Assembly (NCBI GenBank): GCA_030694465.1 | Contig: JAUXYJ010000097.1 | Location: 1 to 64,000, forward strand | Direction of reading: 5' to 3' | DNA length: 64,000 nt | DNA from: Deltaproteobacteria bacterium | Lineage (GTDB): Bacteria; Myxococcota_A; Polyangia; Polyangiales; Ga0077539 | In this document: positions 35,274-43,827 of the stretch, one piece after another | Layout: every line of letters begins with the position of its first letter | Position numbering within the stretch: the first letter of the stretch is position 1 | Notes under the pieces: generated by a model | Seen by the model: only the letters and a program-made list of their open reading frames with translations | Databases searched by the model: none | What the model was told of the DNA's origin: nothing | Position numbers and translations under genes: made by a program

Positions 35274-35490
35274 TCCGTCGGTTGTGCTCCGTAGACTCTC
35301 TACAGCGTGCGTACGATCGGTTACGCTCCCAAACAAACCGAGTCGCTCGGTGTCTACGATCTTGTGACCTTCACGCGCACCGTGTGCATCGACCCGTGAA
35401 CGAGCGCCCAGAGCTCAATCCGCCGACGCCATTGGCGAGTGAATTTACTCTTTTTTCTTCATTTGCTGCCCCTACATCGAGAGGCCCCTT

Positions 35491-37572
35491 GTGAGCGCGA
35501 TTACCTGCTCTAACCCGTCTTGCGGCTACGTCACCAACAACACGGAGGAGAAATTCTGTCCGAAGTGCGGTGGATTTATGCCGATCGACGCGGGATCGGA
35601 TCCCACAGATCCGCTCATCGGTCGCACGATCGTCAACGGCAAATTCAGAATCCTCTCCATCATCGGCGAGGGCGGGATGGGCAAGGTCTATCTCGCAGAG
35701 CAGAAGCTAGGGACGGCCTCGCGCAAAGTGGCCATCAAGACCTTGCAGCCCGAGCTCGCCCACGACCCACAAATTATCGCGCGATTTCACCGCGAAACGC
35801 AGACCGTAATCGAGCTAGAGCACCCCAACACCATTAAGTTTTACGACTTTGGTGAAATGCTCGGCGCCGATGACAAAAAGGTCTTGTTCATCGCGATGGA
35901 GTTCATTGAGGGCGAGACCCTTGCCCACGTCTTGGCCCGGGGTGCGATCGATGTGCCTCGCGCCGAGCGCATCCTCGCGCAGGTGTGCGGTTCGCTCCAA
36001 GAGGCCCACGAAAAAGGGATCATTCATCGCGATCTCAAGCCCGACAATATCTTTCTCACGCAGCGCGGGGCACGCGGTGACTTCGTCAAAGTGCTGGATT
36101 TCGGCATCGCAAAGCGCTCCGAGGCCGCAGACGAGAAAGAAGCAAAGCTCACCAAGCAGGGCATGGTCCTTGGGACGCCGCCCTACATGTCGCCCGAGCA
36201 GTTTACCGGCCAAGCGCTCGATCCCCGCAGCGACGTGTATGCGCTGGGCGTGATTGGCTACGAGATGCTCACGGGCCAGCTGCCGTTTACGGCTTCGACT
36301 CCGTGGGAGTGGGCGACCAAGCACCTGACTGAGCCGCCCAAACCCATTGAGCAGCAGCCCGGCGGCGCGTCTGTCTCGCCAAGACATCGAGACTCCCTGA
36401 TGCACGCGCTCCGAAAAAACCGCGACGAGCGTCAGCGCAATGTCGTCGAGTTTTTGCAAGAGTTCGCGGGCAACGCCGTCGGCGCGACCGACTGGTCGAG
36501 CTCGACTAATTTCACCAACGCAGGCCCTGCGGCCCACGCGGCCGCACCCATGACGCAGCCCGCGGGCAGCGCTGGGCTGCCCCCGCCGCCAACGTTGCCT
36601 CCGGTTGGCGTGTTTGGACAGAATCAGACCATCCCAAGCCAGGTGCAGGCCCCCATGGGGCAGGGCGGGCCGACTCCCAACCCTTTCGCCATGGCAGTCC
36701 CTCAGACCCAGAGCGGCGGACCGTTTGGCGCGATGCCCTCGATGGCCGGAACCGCCGGTGGGGGCTACCAGCCTGCTCCGTCTAATGCCGGTTTTGCTGC
36801 GGTTCCGCCGCAAGCCCCGCACGGTGGCGCGGGGTCAAATCCAAGCTTTCCCCAGCCCGTCGGCGGTGCCTTTGGTGGTATGCCCTCGATGGCCGGCACG
36901 CACGGCCAGCACGGCTACAGCCCCATGCCGGCGCAGCGACCCAAGAGCAAAGCGCCCTTGATTGTCGGGATCATCCTCGCGCTGGGGATTGTGGGCGGTG
37001 GCATCACCTTAGCGCTCACCAGCGAAGACGAAGACACCTCTCACCACACAACAACGACCTCGCAGAACCAGCAGGTCGCTAACAATTACAACCCCAACGC
37101 CACGGGAGCCAACGGCACCGGTGGCCCCACCGTCGCGCCCATCCCCACGCAACTTCCGACGCCCACCCCGACCCCCGAGGTCACCCCGACGCCCACCCCG
37201 ACCCCTGAGGTCACACCAACGCCCGAGGTCACGCCAACCCCCGAGGTCACGCCGACGCCAACTCGCAATCCGGGCAACCGCAACAATGGCTCGTCTGGTT
37301 CGACGAGCGAAGCGGCTGCGGCTGGACTTCGACAGCTGTCGTCCAATGACTTTCCGGGTGCGATCCGGTCGCTCCAATCGGCGCTCTCCGCGAATGACAG
37401 CGCAGGCGCGTCCCGGCTTCGCTCAGCGATTCGCCAGCGTGGACGCAATCGAATTGACAACATGATCCTCAACGACCAGTGCTCTCAAGCGCAGGCGCTT
37501 TTCCGTCAGTTGCGATCGGTGAATGCAGCGCCAAGCTCGGACTCGTTCGGTGATTCATGTCGTGCTCCGTAA
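35491..37572 (+). CDS. Transmembrane Ser/Thr protein kinase with N-terminal zinc ribbon
   Basis: This 693-residue kinase starts with GTG at 35491. An N-terminal zinc-ribbon (C6, C11, C23, C26; CSNPSCGY then CPKCG) is followed by the kinase domain (about 51-320) with GEGGMG, VAIK (Lys 83), HRDLKPDN, DFG and APE-like SPEQ. A Gly/Pro/Ala/Gln-rich linker (about 345-490) leads to one transmembrane helix (about 491-512). An outer segment carries TPTPEV repeats and a C-terminal helical domain (about 610-690) like a TPR. It phosphorylates Ser/Thr of unknown targets. The zinc ribbon is unusual for this family. The 217-bp region before the start is open for a promoter. Confidence 0.9.
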   Translation: MSAITCSNPSCGYVTNNTEEKFCPKCGGFMPIDAGSDPTDPLIGRTIVNGKFRILSIIGEGGMGKVYLAEQKLGTASRKVAIKTLQPELAHDPQIIARFHRETQTVIELEHPNTIKFYDFGEMLGADDKKVLFIAMEFIEGETLAHVLARGAIDVPRAERILAQVCGSLQEAHEKGIIHRDLKPDNIFLTQRGARGDFVKVLDFGIAKRSEAADEKEAKLTKQGMVLGTPPYMSPEQFTGQALDPRSDVYALGVIGYEMLTGQLPFTASTPWEWATKHLTEPPKPIEQQPGGASVSPRHRDSLMHALRKNRDERQRNVVEFLQEFAGNAVGATDWSSSTNFTNAGPAAHAAAPMTQPAGSAGLPPPPTLPPVGVFGQNQTIPSQVQAPMGQGGPTPNPFAMAVPQTQSGGPFGAMPSMAGTAGGGYQPAPSNAGFAAVPPQAPHGGAGSNPSFPQPVGGAFGGMPSMAGTHGQHGYSPMPAQRPKSKAPLIVGIILALGIVGGGITLALTSEDEDTSHHTTTTSQNQQVANNYNPNATGANGTGGPTVAPIPTQLPTPTPTPEVTPTPTPTPEVTPTPEVTPTPEVTPTPTRNPGNRNNGSSGSTSEAAAAGLRQLSSNDFPGAIRSLQSALSANDSAGASRLRSAIRQRGRNRIDNMILNDQCSQAQALFRQLRSVNAAPSSDSFGDSCRAP

Positions 37573-37892
37573 ACGACCCTTTGCCATGACGCCGCTCGCT
37601 TGACCGGGCCGAATCGTGGGTGGTAAAGGATCATCGTTCTGGTGACGACAACACAGTCCAGCTCGCGCGTTCAGGCGCTTTTTCGGGACCGTTTGGGTGT
37701 CCATCAAGGGGATCGGCCTGCTCACCATGGTGGCGAGCGGTCGGGAGCAGTGCGCGTCGCAGCGCCCTGTGCTTGGAGCGACCTACCACTCGAACTCGAG
37801 ACACTCTCGTTCGCGTATGTCCCTTCGCAGGGGACTGTGCGTGAACACTCGCGAGCGTCCGGGGTCTTCGTGGCAGATCGAGACAACTGCTA
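37573..37892. other. Intergenic region, no gene seen
   Basis: This stretch lies between the kinase gene and the small gene at 37893. Its short ORFs give Arg- and Ser-rich translations without family likeness, and I see no terminator with a U-tract or tRNA. Confidence 0.4.
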
Positions 37893-38162
37893 ATGGCCAG
37901 TCGATTGACATCGATGAGTTGGGGCGAAATCTGTTCGTCTCAAGAGTTTCGAGGGCGCTGGGTCGCGCTCGACGCGGTTCGCTACGACGAGGTCACCTCG
38001 CGTCCAACCGAGGGCTGCGTGGTCGACGCAGACGATGATCTAGGCGAGCTGTGCACTCGCGTGCGCATAAGCGATCGGCATGGCTGCGCGATCTTGTTTT
38101 GCGATGAAGACAGCAGCCGAAATAGCAAGCCCAGCCGTCGCGCAAGAATCTCGTCCAACTGA
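37893..38162 (+). CDS. Small DUF5678-like protein
   Basis: This is an 89-residue product from the ATG at 37893; a second ATG seven codons later is also possible. The core FRGRWVALDAVRYDEV, GCVVDADDDLGELCTRVR and GCAILFCDED has the pattern of small DUF5678-type proteins, in which a WVAL strand is followed by a helix and a final strand. These are common near toxin or regulatory genes, with no assigned role. No ribosome-binding site is clear. It lies 141 bases before the RNA ligase gene, so it might belong to the same transcript but this is not shown. Confidence 0.45.
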   Translation: MASRLTSMSWGEICSSQEFRGRWVALDAVRYDEVTSRPTEGCVVDADDDLGELCTRVRISDRHGCAILFCDEDSSRNSKPSRRARISSN

Positions 38163-38303
38163 GTCTCGCGTTCACCGCACCGACGTGCAGCGCTGTGAGC
38201 CACAGGGGAGCGCGTGTGCATTGACTCTCTTCAAGAGGCGACACACTAGCGGGGGCTGTCGCGCACCGTGGTTTGTGTCGTCGCGGCGGAGAGCAGGTTG
38301 GCC

Positions 38304-38993
38304 GTGGGATCGTTTGAGCACAAGTTTCCAAGGACGCCGCACCTCCATGGCTCAGGGGCCACGCGGGATGACCGCGTGCTCAGCCAGCGAGACACCCTCG
38401 CGTTGCTCTCGCAGCCGCTCTTGATCGAAGAGAAGATCGACGGCAGCAACGTGGGGATTTCGTTTGACGAAGACGGCGCACTTCGTCTGCAAAATCGCGG
38501 ACATTTTCTCTCTATGGGCGAGCACGAACAGTACGGTCCGCTGTGGCCCTTTGTGTACGAGCGACGCGAAGTACTCTTCGAACTCTTAGGTCCCGACCGT
38601 GTGCTCTTTGGTGAATGGTGCTTTGCGAGGCACTCGTGTGCGTACGACGCGCTCCCAGCGTACTTGCTGGTCTTTGATCTCTACGACAAGCGCGACAAGA
38701 GCTTCGCCGATCGCGCCACCGTCGATCGGGTGTGCGCGCAGGCAGACTGCGCCACCGTGCCGATCCTCGGGCGAGGCGTGGTGCTCAGGACGCTCGATGC
38801 GCTTGAGCGAATGGTGGGTCGCTCGAGGTTTGGACCAGAGCGCGCTGAGGGGGCCTACCTTCGGCTTGAGTCCGACGGCCAAGTGAAGACCCGCTGCAAG
38901 TGGGTTCGTCCCGATTTTACTGCCGGGATCACCGAACATTGGAAGCGTCGTTCGCTTGAGAAAAACCAGCTGTTTCGTGAGTTATCGCCATGA
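38304..38993 (+). CDS. ATP-dependent RNA ligase
   Basis: I use the GTG at 38304 (MGSFEHKFPRTPHL), with GCAGG six bases upstream. The 229-residue product shows the nucleotidyl-transferase motifs: I EKIDGSN (Lys 44, lysyl-AMP site), III LFGEW (about 101-105), IIIa LLVFDLYD (about 121-128), IV EGAYLRL (about 182-188) and V VKTRCKW (about 194-200). These ligases join 3'-OH and 5'-PO4 RNA ends. The gene overlaps the downstream HD-Pnk gene by ATGA. HD-Pnk produces the ends this ligase needs, so the pair forms an RNA repair cassette. Confidence 0.88.
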   Translation: MGSFEHKFPRTPHLHGSGATRDDRVLSQRDTLALLSQPLLIEEKIDGSNVGISFDEDGALRLQNRGHFLSMGEHEQYGPLWPFVYERREVLFELLGPDRVLFGEWCFARHSCAYDALPAYLLVFDLYDKRDKSFADRATVDRVCAQADCATVPILGRGVVLRTLDALERMVGRSRFGPERAEGAYLRLESDGQVKTRCKWVRPDFTAGITEHWKRRSLEKNQLFRELSP

Positions 38994-40279
38994 CCGCTCT
39001 CCTCGCACGCATAGACACCAAGAGCCCTCGCGGGAGACTGGCCGACGATGTCGCAGCGGGTGTTTGTGTCTCGCTGAGAGACCATCCGTTGCGGTCCTCG
39101 TGGCCAGAGCTTGCTGCGCTCGAGGCCACGCCCCAAGACCCAGGGTGGCACGCCGAGGGCGACGTTCTGATTCACACCGAGATGGTGCTGCGCGCGTTTG
39201 CAGAGCAAGACGCTGCGTCGCTGCCCAGCGAACACGCACGCCGAATCGTCCGCACCGCCTGCTTTCTTCACGACATCGCGAAGCCGCAGACGACGATCTT
39301 CGACGCAGAGTTAAACCGAGTGATCGCTCCGCGGCATGAGCGACTGGGTGAAATCGCTGTTCGCAACGCGCTGCATGGTGCGGCTTGGTCACCCTCCGAT
39401 CGACGACTGATCAGCGTGTTGGTCGGGACGCATCACCTCGTCAAGCGCGTCGTGAAAGCTGCCGATCGGGAGGGCGCCGGGGCCGCATTGGATCTGCTCG
39501 CCAGCCGTGTAGACACTCGGATGCTCTGGGCGCTTGAGCTCGCGGATATGCAAGGCCGTCGATGCGAAGACCAGCAAGGGCAGCTCGACATCGTGGGGCT
39601 GTTTCGGATGCTGTGCGAAGAGCGCGGTGTGTTTGGGCAAGCGCCATCGCCGTGGATCACTGAGGCCGACGCTGCGGGCGTGTCGTTTGTGAGCGAGCGC
39701 GCAAGACGCTACGCACTCGACGAGGCGCACCGGCGACGGCTGTCGGGCGAATTGCGAGACGAGTGGCAGGCGCGCGCGTTGGTACACGAGCTTGCGCAGC
39801 GTGAGCCCGCAGAGGTGATCCTCACGGTGGGCGTCTCCGGATCTGGAAAGAGCGCTCAAATCGCAGGTCTTGATGGGTCCTGGCAGCGAATTTCTTCGGA
39901 CGATGTCCGGCGCGAGTTGTTTGGTCACGAGACCACCCAGGGCAACCCGACCGAGGTTCACGCGCGATGCCGCGCGAAGCTCCGTGAGGTCCTGAGGCGC
40001 AGTGGTCGCGCGGTGATGGACGCGACGCACCTACTTCGCGACCAGCGCGCGACGGTCTTGGCGCTCTGTCACCAGTACGGCGCGCATGTGACGCACTGGG
40101 TCTTCGATGTTGATCCCGAAGAGACACGACGACGAAACCAGTCGCGAGAGCGGCGCGTCCCTGACGAGGTGATCGGCCGACAGCTCGGGCGGTTTGAGTG
40201 GCCAGGTCCCGAAGAGGCGCACGCGATTCGCGTCTTCGAGACACAGGACAGCGCGCCTAGGGGTGCTGCGCCGCTGTGA
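38990..40279 (+). CDS. HD-Pnk: HD phosphohydrolase fused to polynucleotide 5'-kinase
   Basis: This 429-residue end-healing protein has an N-terminal HD domain (about 50-260) with IHTEMV (His 62), LHDIAK (His 94, Asp 95), PRHERLG and THHLV. The C-terminal P-loop kinase domain (about 272-415) has GVSGSGKSAQ (281-290), SSDDVR (302-307), MDATH (343-347) and the Arg-rich lid RRRNQSRERRVP (380-391). In Runella slithyformis HD-Pnk, the HD domain removes 2',3'-cyclic and 3' phosphates and the kinase phosphorylates 5'-OH ends, healing broken RNA or DNA for ligation. Here the gene overlaps the RNA ligase gene by ATGA and its 3' end overlaps the convergent VanY-like gene by 23 bases. Confidence 0.88.
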   Translation: MTALLARIDTKSPRGRLADDVAAGVCVSLRDHPLRSSWPELAALEATPQDPGWHAEGDVLIHTEMVLRAFAEQDAASLPSEHARRIVRTACFLHDIAKPQTTIFDAELNRVIAPRHERLGEIAVRNALHGAAWSPSDRRLISVLVGTHHLVKRVVKAADREGAGAALDLLASRVDTRMLWALELADMQGRRCEDQQGQLDIVGLFRMLCEERGVFGQAPSPWITEADAAGVSFVSERARRYALDEAHRRRLSGELRDEWQARALVHELAQREPAEVILTVGVSGSGKSAQIAGLDGSWQRISSDDVRRELFGHETTQGNPTEVHARCRAKLREVLRRSGRAVMDATHLLRDQRATVLALCHQYGAHVTHWVFDVDPEETRRRNQSRERRVPDEVIGRQLGRFEWPGPEEAHAIRVFETQDSAPRGAAPL

Positions 40280-41879
40280 CAGATTCGCTGTGAAATTGCC
40301 GCTGATTGTGCGCAAAGGCGATCGTGAAGTTCGTCGCTGTGGACGGGATCAGCACCTCGATCGTGTGCTCTCCTGAGCGGGCGGGGAGGTAGAGCGACGC
40401 GCCGTTGTACTCGGCCGCTGCTCGCGCGGTAGCGAGACCAAACTCTGCAGAAAACCTGGCGCTTTCGTTCACGCCTGCCGCTGTCACCACGACGCGCCAC
40501 GCGCCGTCGAGCCTGCGATACGCGCGGGGTGCAGCGCCTCTTCGATACCGCACGCGGCCGTCCTCGGTGATGCCGTCGAAGGGGCGCTCGCTCTCGACGA
40601 TTGCGGGAGTCTGCGTGACAAATCCCAGCTCGCTTTGATAGCGAAGTGTAAACAACACGTGCCCCGCGTCGAGTCGTCTAGCGCGAACCGAGCGCCACGA
40701 CGGAGCGCTGAGCGAAGGCTCGGGCCGCCCCAGGGTGTCCACGTGAAGCATGCTGTCGTGGGGACAAGGCGCGCGTTGCGATCGGTCGGCGCGCGTAGAG
40801 CACGCGCCACACGCGCAGCCATCGCACACTGGGAGATCCGCGTCGTCGGCGCGTCCTTCGCGGTGCCGGAGCCACTGATCGAAGCTCTCGGGTTCGGATT
40901 GCGCTTGTTGATCCCGTGCGAATTCACTAGCCAAAGCAACGCCCACGTACCGCAAGTGCCAGGGCTCGTGTTCGTAGCCTGTGCGTGGATCGAGGGCTCC
41001 GGCCCAGCCGTCTTTGGCTTCGCACGCGGCCCTCGGAGACACCGCGTCGGGGTGCAAGGGATAGGCGATGACAAAGCCATGATCTTGGCTGTGCGCTGCG
41101 AGCCAACGTCCTCCGGTCGCGCAGCCAAAGCCTGGACGCATGGGGGATCCGTGAGAGTTCCACGCGCGGGTAAACACGTCCAGGGTGGTCCCGAGCTGAT
41201 GCTGGCTGTGTCCAGCCAGAGCCGATTGGCGCGTAGCTCGGCAAAAACCCTGCGCGCTGTCGCCATTGTAAGCCCAACGCGCGAAGACCTGACACTGCAC
41301 TTGATAGCTTCGAAAGGCCGAGTGAACGACACCCTCGTGGCCATCCGTTCGCATCGCTCGAAACATCTCGGACAGGTGCTCGGCCGCTTCGCTGCGCAGG
41401 CACTGTCCTTCGGGAGGCTCGCAGTGCGCGGCATCGCTGGGACGTCTCGTGCGCAGATCGACGAGGTCGTCCGGGGCAAATTCGCTCGTCATCGCGTGGG
41501 CTGCGCCGCGAGAGACTAGCGCGTCGAGGCGATCGCCCGCGACCGTCGCCGTGAGCACATCCGTCGCAGCCAAAAAATGCCCGTGGAGGTCGGCGCGCAA
41601 CAGGCTGGTGCACGAACGCGCCCGGCTGAGCGTGACGGCCTCGCGCGTTGGCCGGGAAGTGCCCGTAGCGGGCCTCTGGAGGCTCTCTGGCGCTCTGACT
41701 GGCTCCGCCAGGGCACCTGACGAAGGGGGCGCTCGTCGGGGCGCTGGGGAGCTTCTGTGGGGCTCGTCGGATGCGGTCGCAAGCGAGCGCGGCGGCGTCT
41801 CTGAGACCGAGCGCTGGGCTGAGAGCGACAGGAGCGCGAGCGAGAGGGCGGCCAACAGGGCGGCGCGGTGCTTTGGCAT
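40257..41879 (-). CDS. VanY-type D-alanyl-D-alanine carboxypeptidase
   Basis: From the ATG at 41879 (MPKHRAALLAALSLALLSLS, a signal peptide) the 540-residue product has the M15 peptidase zinc motif: HSQHQLGTTLDV (His and Asp ligands, about 225-236) and EHEPWHLRYVG (catalytic Glu and His, about 302-312). M15B enzymes trim D-Ala-D-Ala of peptidoglycan. Before it lies a Pro/Ser/Ala-rich linker and an N-terminal helical region; after it come a Cys-rich stretch (VCDGCACGACSTR) and a C-terminal beta domain. The extra C-terminal 180 residues are unusual for VanY. It is exported; a lytic or remodelling role is likely. Confidence 0.8.
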   Translation of the reverse strand: MPKHRAALLAALSLALLSLSAQRSVSETPPRSLATASDEPHRSSPAPRRAPPSSGALAEPVRAPESLQRPATGTSRPTREAVTLSRARSCTSLLRADLHGHFLAATDVLTATVAGDRLDALVSRGAAHAMTSEFAPDDLVDLRTRRPSDAAHCEPPEGQCLRSEAAEHLSEMFRAMRTDGHEGVVHSAFRSYQVQCQVFARWAYNGDSAQGFCRATRQSALAGHSQHQLGTTLDVFTRAWNSHGSPMRPGFGCATGGRWLAAHSQDHGFVIAYPLHPDAVSPRAACEAKDGWAGALDPRTGYEHEPWHLRYVGVALASEFARDQQAQSEPESFDQWLRHREGRADDADLPVCDGCACGACSTRADRSQRAPCPHDSMLHVDTLGRPEPSLSAPSWRSVRARRLDAGHVLFTLRYQSELGFVTQTPAIVESERPFDGITEDGRVRYRRGAAPRAYRRLDGAWRVVVTAAGVNESARFSAEFGLATARAAAEYNGASLYLPARSGEHTIEVLIPSTATNFTIAFAHNQRQFHSESVTAAQHP

Positions 41880-42009
41880 GGTGCGGCTCACAGGGCTGAC
41901 GTCCAGCACGTGGCTACAACGTTGCGCGTGGCGATGTCCAGAAAGCCGCAGCGCCCCCTCGCTGAATGGTGATTCAGTCACGCGAGGGCGATGCTAGGGT
42001 TTGCTCACG

Positions 42010-42873
42010 ATGAACCCAGTGTTGAGCGATCTCGTGGCGTTGTTGGCGCTTGAGCGACTGGACCGCGATCGGTTTCGTGGTCGGAGTCAGAACCTAGGCT
42101 GGGGCGCGATTTTTGGAGGCCAGGTCCTCGGCCAAGCGCTCAGCGCCGCGACGCAGACGGTCGAGAGCGCGCGGGTTGTGCACTCGCTTCATGGCTATTT
42201 CTTGCGCTCAGGCGAGCTTGATCGTCCGATTTTGTACGACGTAGACCGGCTACGTGATGGCAAGAGCTTCTCGACTCGGCGGGTGACGGCGATCCAGGAT
42301 GGGACGGCGATCTTTTGCCTCGATGCGAGCTTTCAGCGGGATGAGCTTGGGTTTGAGCATCAGGACGTGATGCCCGAGGTGCCCTCGCCAGAGACGCTGC
42401 GCTCGGAGCGCGAGCTGGCCATGGCCGTCGCCGATCGGTTGCCCGAGGTCTTGCGGGCGATGGCGACAGCCGAGCGACCCATTGAAATCCGGCCGGTGGA
42501 GCCACGCAATCCGTTGCGACCCAAGGCCCTGCCAGCGCTTAGACATCTCTGGTACCGCGCGATTGATCGACTCAGTGACGACGCGGCCTTGCACAGCTAT
42601 TTGCTCGCGTATGCCTCGGATTTTTCGTTTCTTGGGACGGCGATGGATCCCCACGGAGTGAGCTGGCTCACGCCCGGGATGCAGGTCACTTCGCTGGACC
42701 ATGCGATGTGGTTTCACCGGCCATTTCGCATGGACGAGTGGCTTCTCTATGTCGTGGACAGCGCGAGCGCATCGGGTGGGCGCGGCCTCGTCCGAGGGCG
42801 GTTCTTTGATCGCGAGGGGCGCTTGGTCGCGAGCTGTGTGCAAGAGGGGCTGATTCGTCAGCGCGCTACGTAG
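42010..42873 (+). CDS. tesB: Acyl-CoA thioesterase II
   Basis: This double-hotdog thioesterase starts at the ATG at 42010 (MNPVLSDLVALLALERLD), 287 residues. Typical segments are IFGGQVLGQAL (about 37-47), HSLHGYFLRSG (about 60-70), and the active-site Asp in YASDFSFLG and Gln in CVQEGLIR near the C-terminus. TesB hydrolyses medium to long acyl-CoA in the cytosol. It stands alone between divergent and convergent neighbours, 130 bases from the VanY-like start. The call is firm. Confidence 0.92.
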   Translation: MNPVLSDLVALLALERLDRDRFRGRSQNLGWGAIFGGQVLGQALSAATQTVESARVVHSLHGYFLRSGELDRPILYDVDRLRDGKSFSTRRVTAIQDGTAIFCLDASFQRDELGFEHQDVMPEVPSPETLRSERELAMAVADRLPEVLRAMATAERPIEIRPVEPRNPLRPKALPALRHLWYRAIDRLSDDAALHSYLLAYASDFSFLGTAMDPHGVSWLTPGMQVTSLDHAMWFHRPFRMDEWLLYVVDSASASGGRGLVRGRFFDREGRLVASCVQEGLIRQRAT

Positions 42874-42882
42874 ACTCGCGGG

Positions 42883-43692
42883 TCAGTGCAGGGTCGCGGG
42901 GCGGTGCTTTGCGAGGGTCATTTTCTCGGTGATTCGCGCGCGATCGTCTGCGTCGGGGCTCGCCAGTAGGTATTGCTCAAGGTCGTTGTGTGCGGACGCG
43001 GTGGCGCCCAGCGCGAGGGCTCGGAGACCGCGGTCGCGCAGGTGTTCGGCGCGCCCTGTGAGCTCGTAGAGCTGGTCGGCGGTGATCATCGCGTGGGCGT
43101 GCTCGCCACGTCCTGCGTAGATTCCGTCGAGGTTCGAGAGCATCCGTGTCGCGAGCATGGAAGTGCTCACGGTCTGCAAAAATGCAGGCTGAACGCGTTG
43201 TGTGGTCCCCGTTGTTCGGCGCAAGAGCCGCTCAAGCGCGGCGTCGTCGAGCACCGCCCCACGAAAGAATGGGTCTACGAGGACGCCCTCGTCGCCACCT
43301 AAGCGCACCAGAAAATGACCAGGAAATCCCACGCCCTTCACGTCCAATTCGAGGCGATCTCCGAGGGCAATCCAGAGCACGCCAAGCGTGATGGGGATGC
43401 CCATCCGGCGTGCGATCACCTGAGAGATCAGGCTGTTGCGGGGGTCATAGTATTGGCTCTCGTTGCCCCGAAATCCGAGGGTGGTGTAGAGGTGATTCGA
43501 CAGCAAAAATGCTTGTCGTCGTGGATCTGTCAGCGCTCGCATTCGGGGCCGCAATGGCTCGGCGATGGCGTCGAGCTCGGCGCGCAAGGTCGCCTCGTCG
43601 AGCTGTGGGGACAGACAGGCTTCAACCGCGCACGCGACGGCCTCTGCGCGTGCGAACGGGTCTGCGAGGAGCTCTGCGAGACGTGAGGGCAT
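42883..43692 (-). CDS. SirB1/transglutaminase-like family protein
   Basis: From the ATG at 43692 (MPSRLAELLADPFARAEAVA) the 269-residue protein fits the Transglut_core2/SirB1 family: YYDPRNSLISQVIARRMGIP (about 82-101) and GVGFPGHFLVRLGGDEGVLVD. The C-terminal part has TPR-like helices (DLEQYLLASPDADD). The family has a transglutaminase-like fold without confirmed activity, and is often near prmC or kdsA in other bacteria. No active-site cysteine is apparent in the core. Its function is unknown. Confidence 0.8.
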   Translation of the reverse strand: MPSRLAELLADPFARAEAVACAVEACLSPQLDEATLRAELDAIAEPLRPRMRALTDPRRQAFLLSNHLYTTLGFRGNESQYYDPRNSLISQVIARRMGIPITLGVLWIALGDRLELDVKGVGFPGHFLVRLGGDEGVLVDPFFRGAVLDDAALERLLRRTTGTTQRVQPAFLQTVSTSMLATRMLSNLDGIYAGRGEHAHAMITADQLYELTGRAEHLRDRGLRALALGATASAHNDLEQYLLASPDADDRARITEKMTLAKHRPATLH

Positions 43693-43827
43693 GCGCGACG
43701 GTGCGCGAAAGCACCCCGTATGTCTCGGGAGAAACGACAACGTCCCCGTAGCGCGACGCGGAGTCAGGCCAGGGGACGTTTCAAGAGGACCCACGGGACC
43801 TCGCGTAGCGCGAGGAGCCCTATCGGA

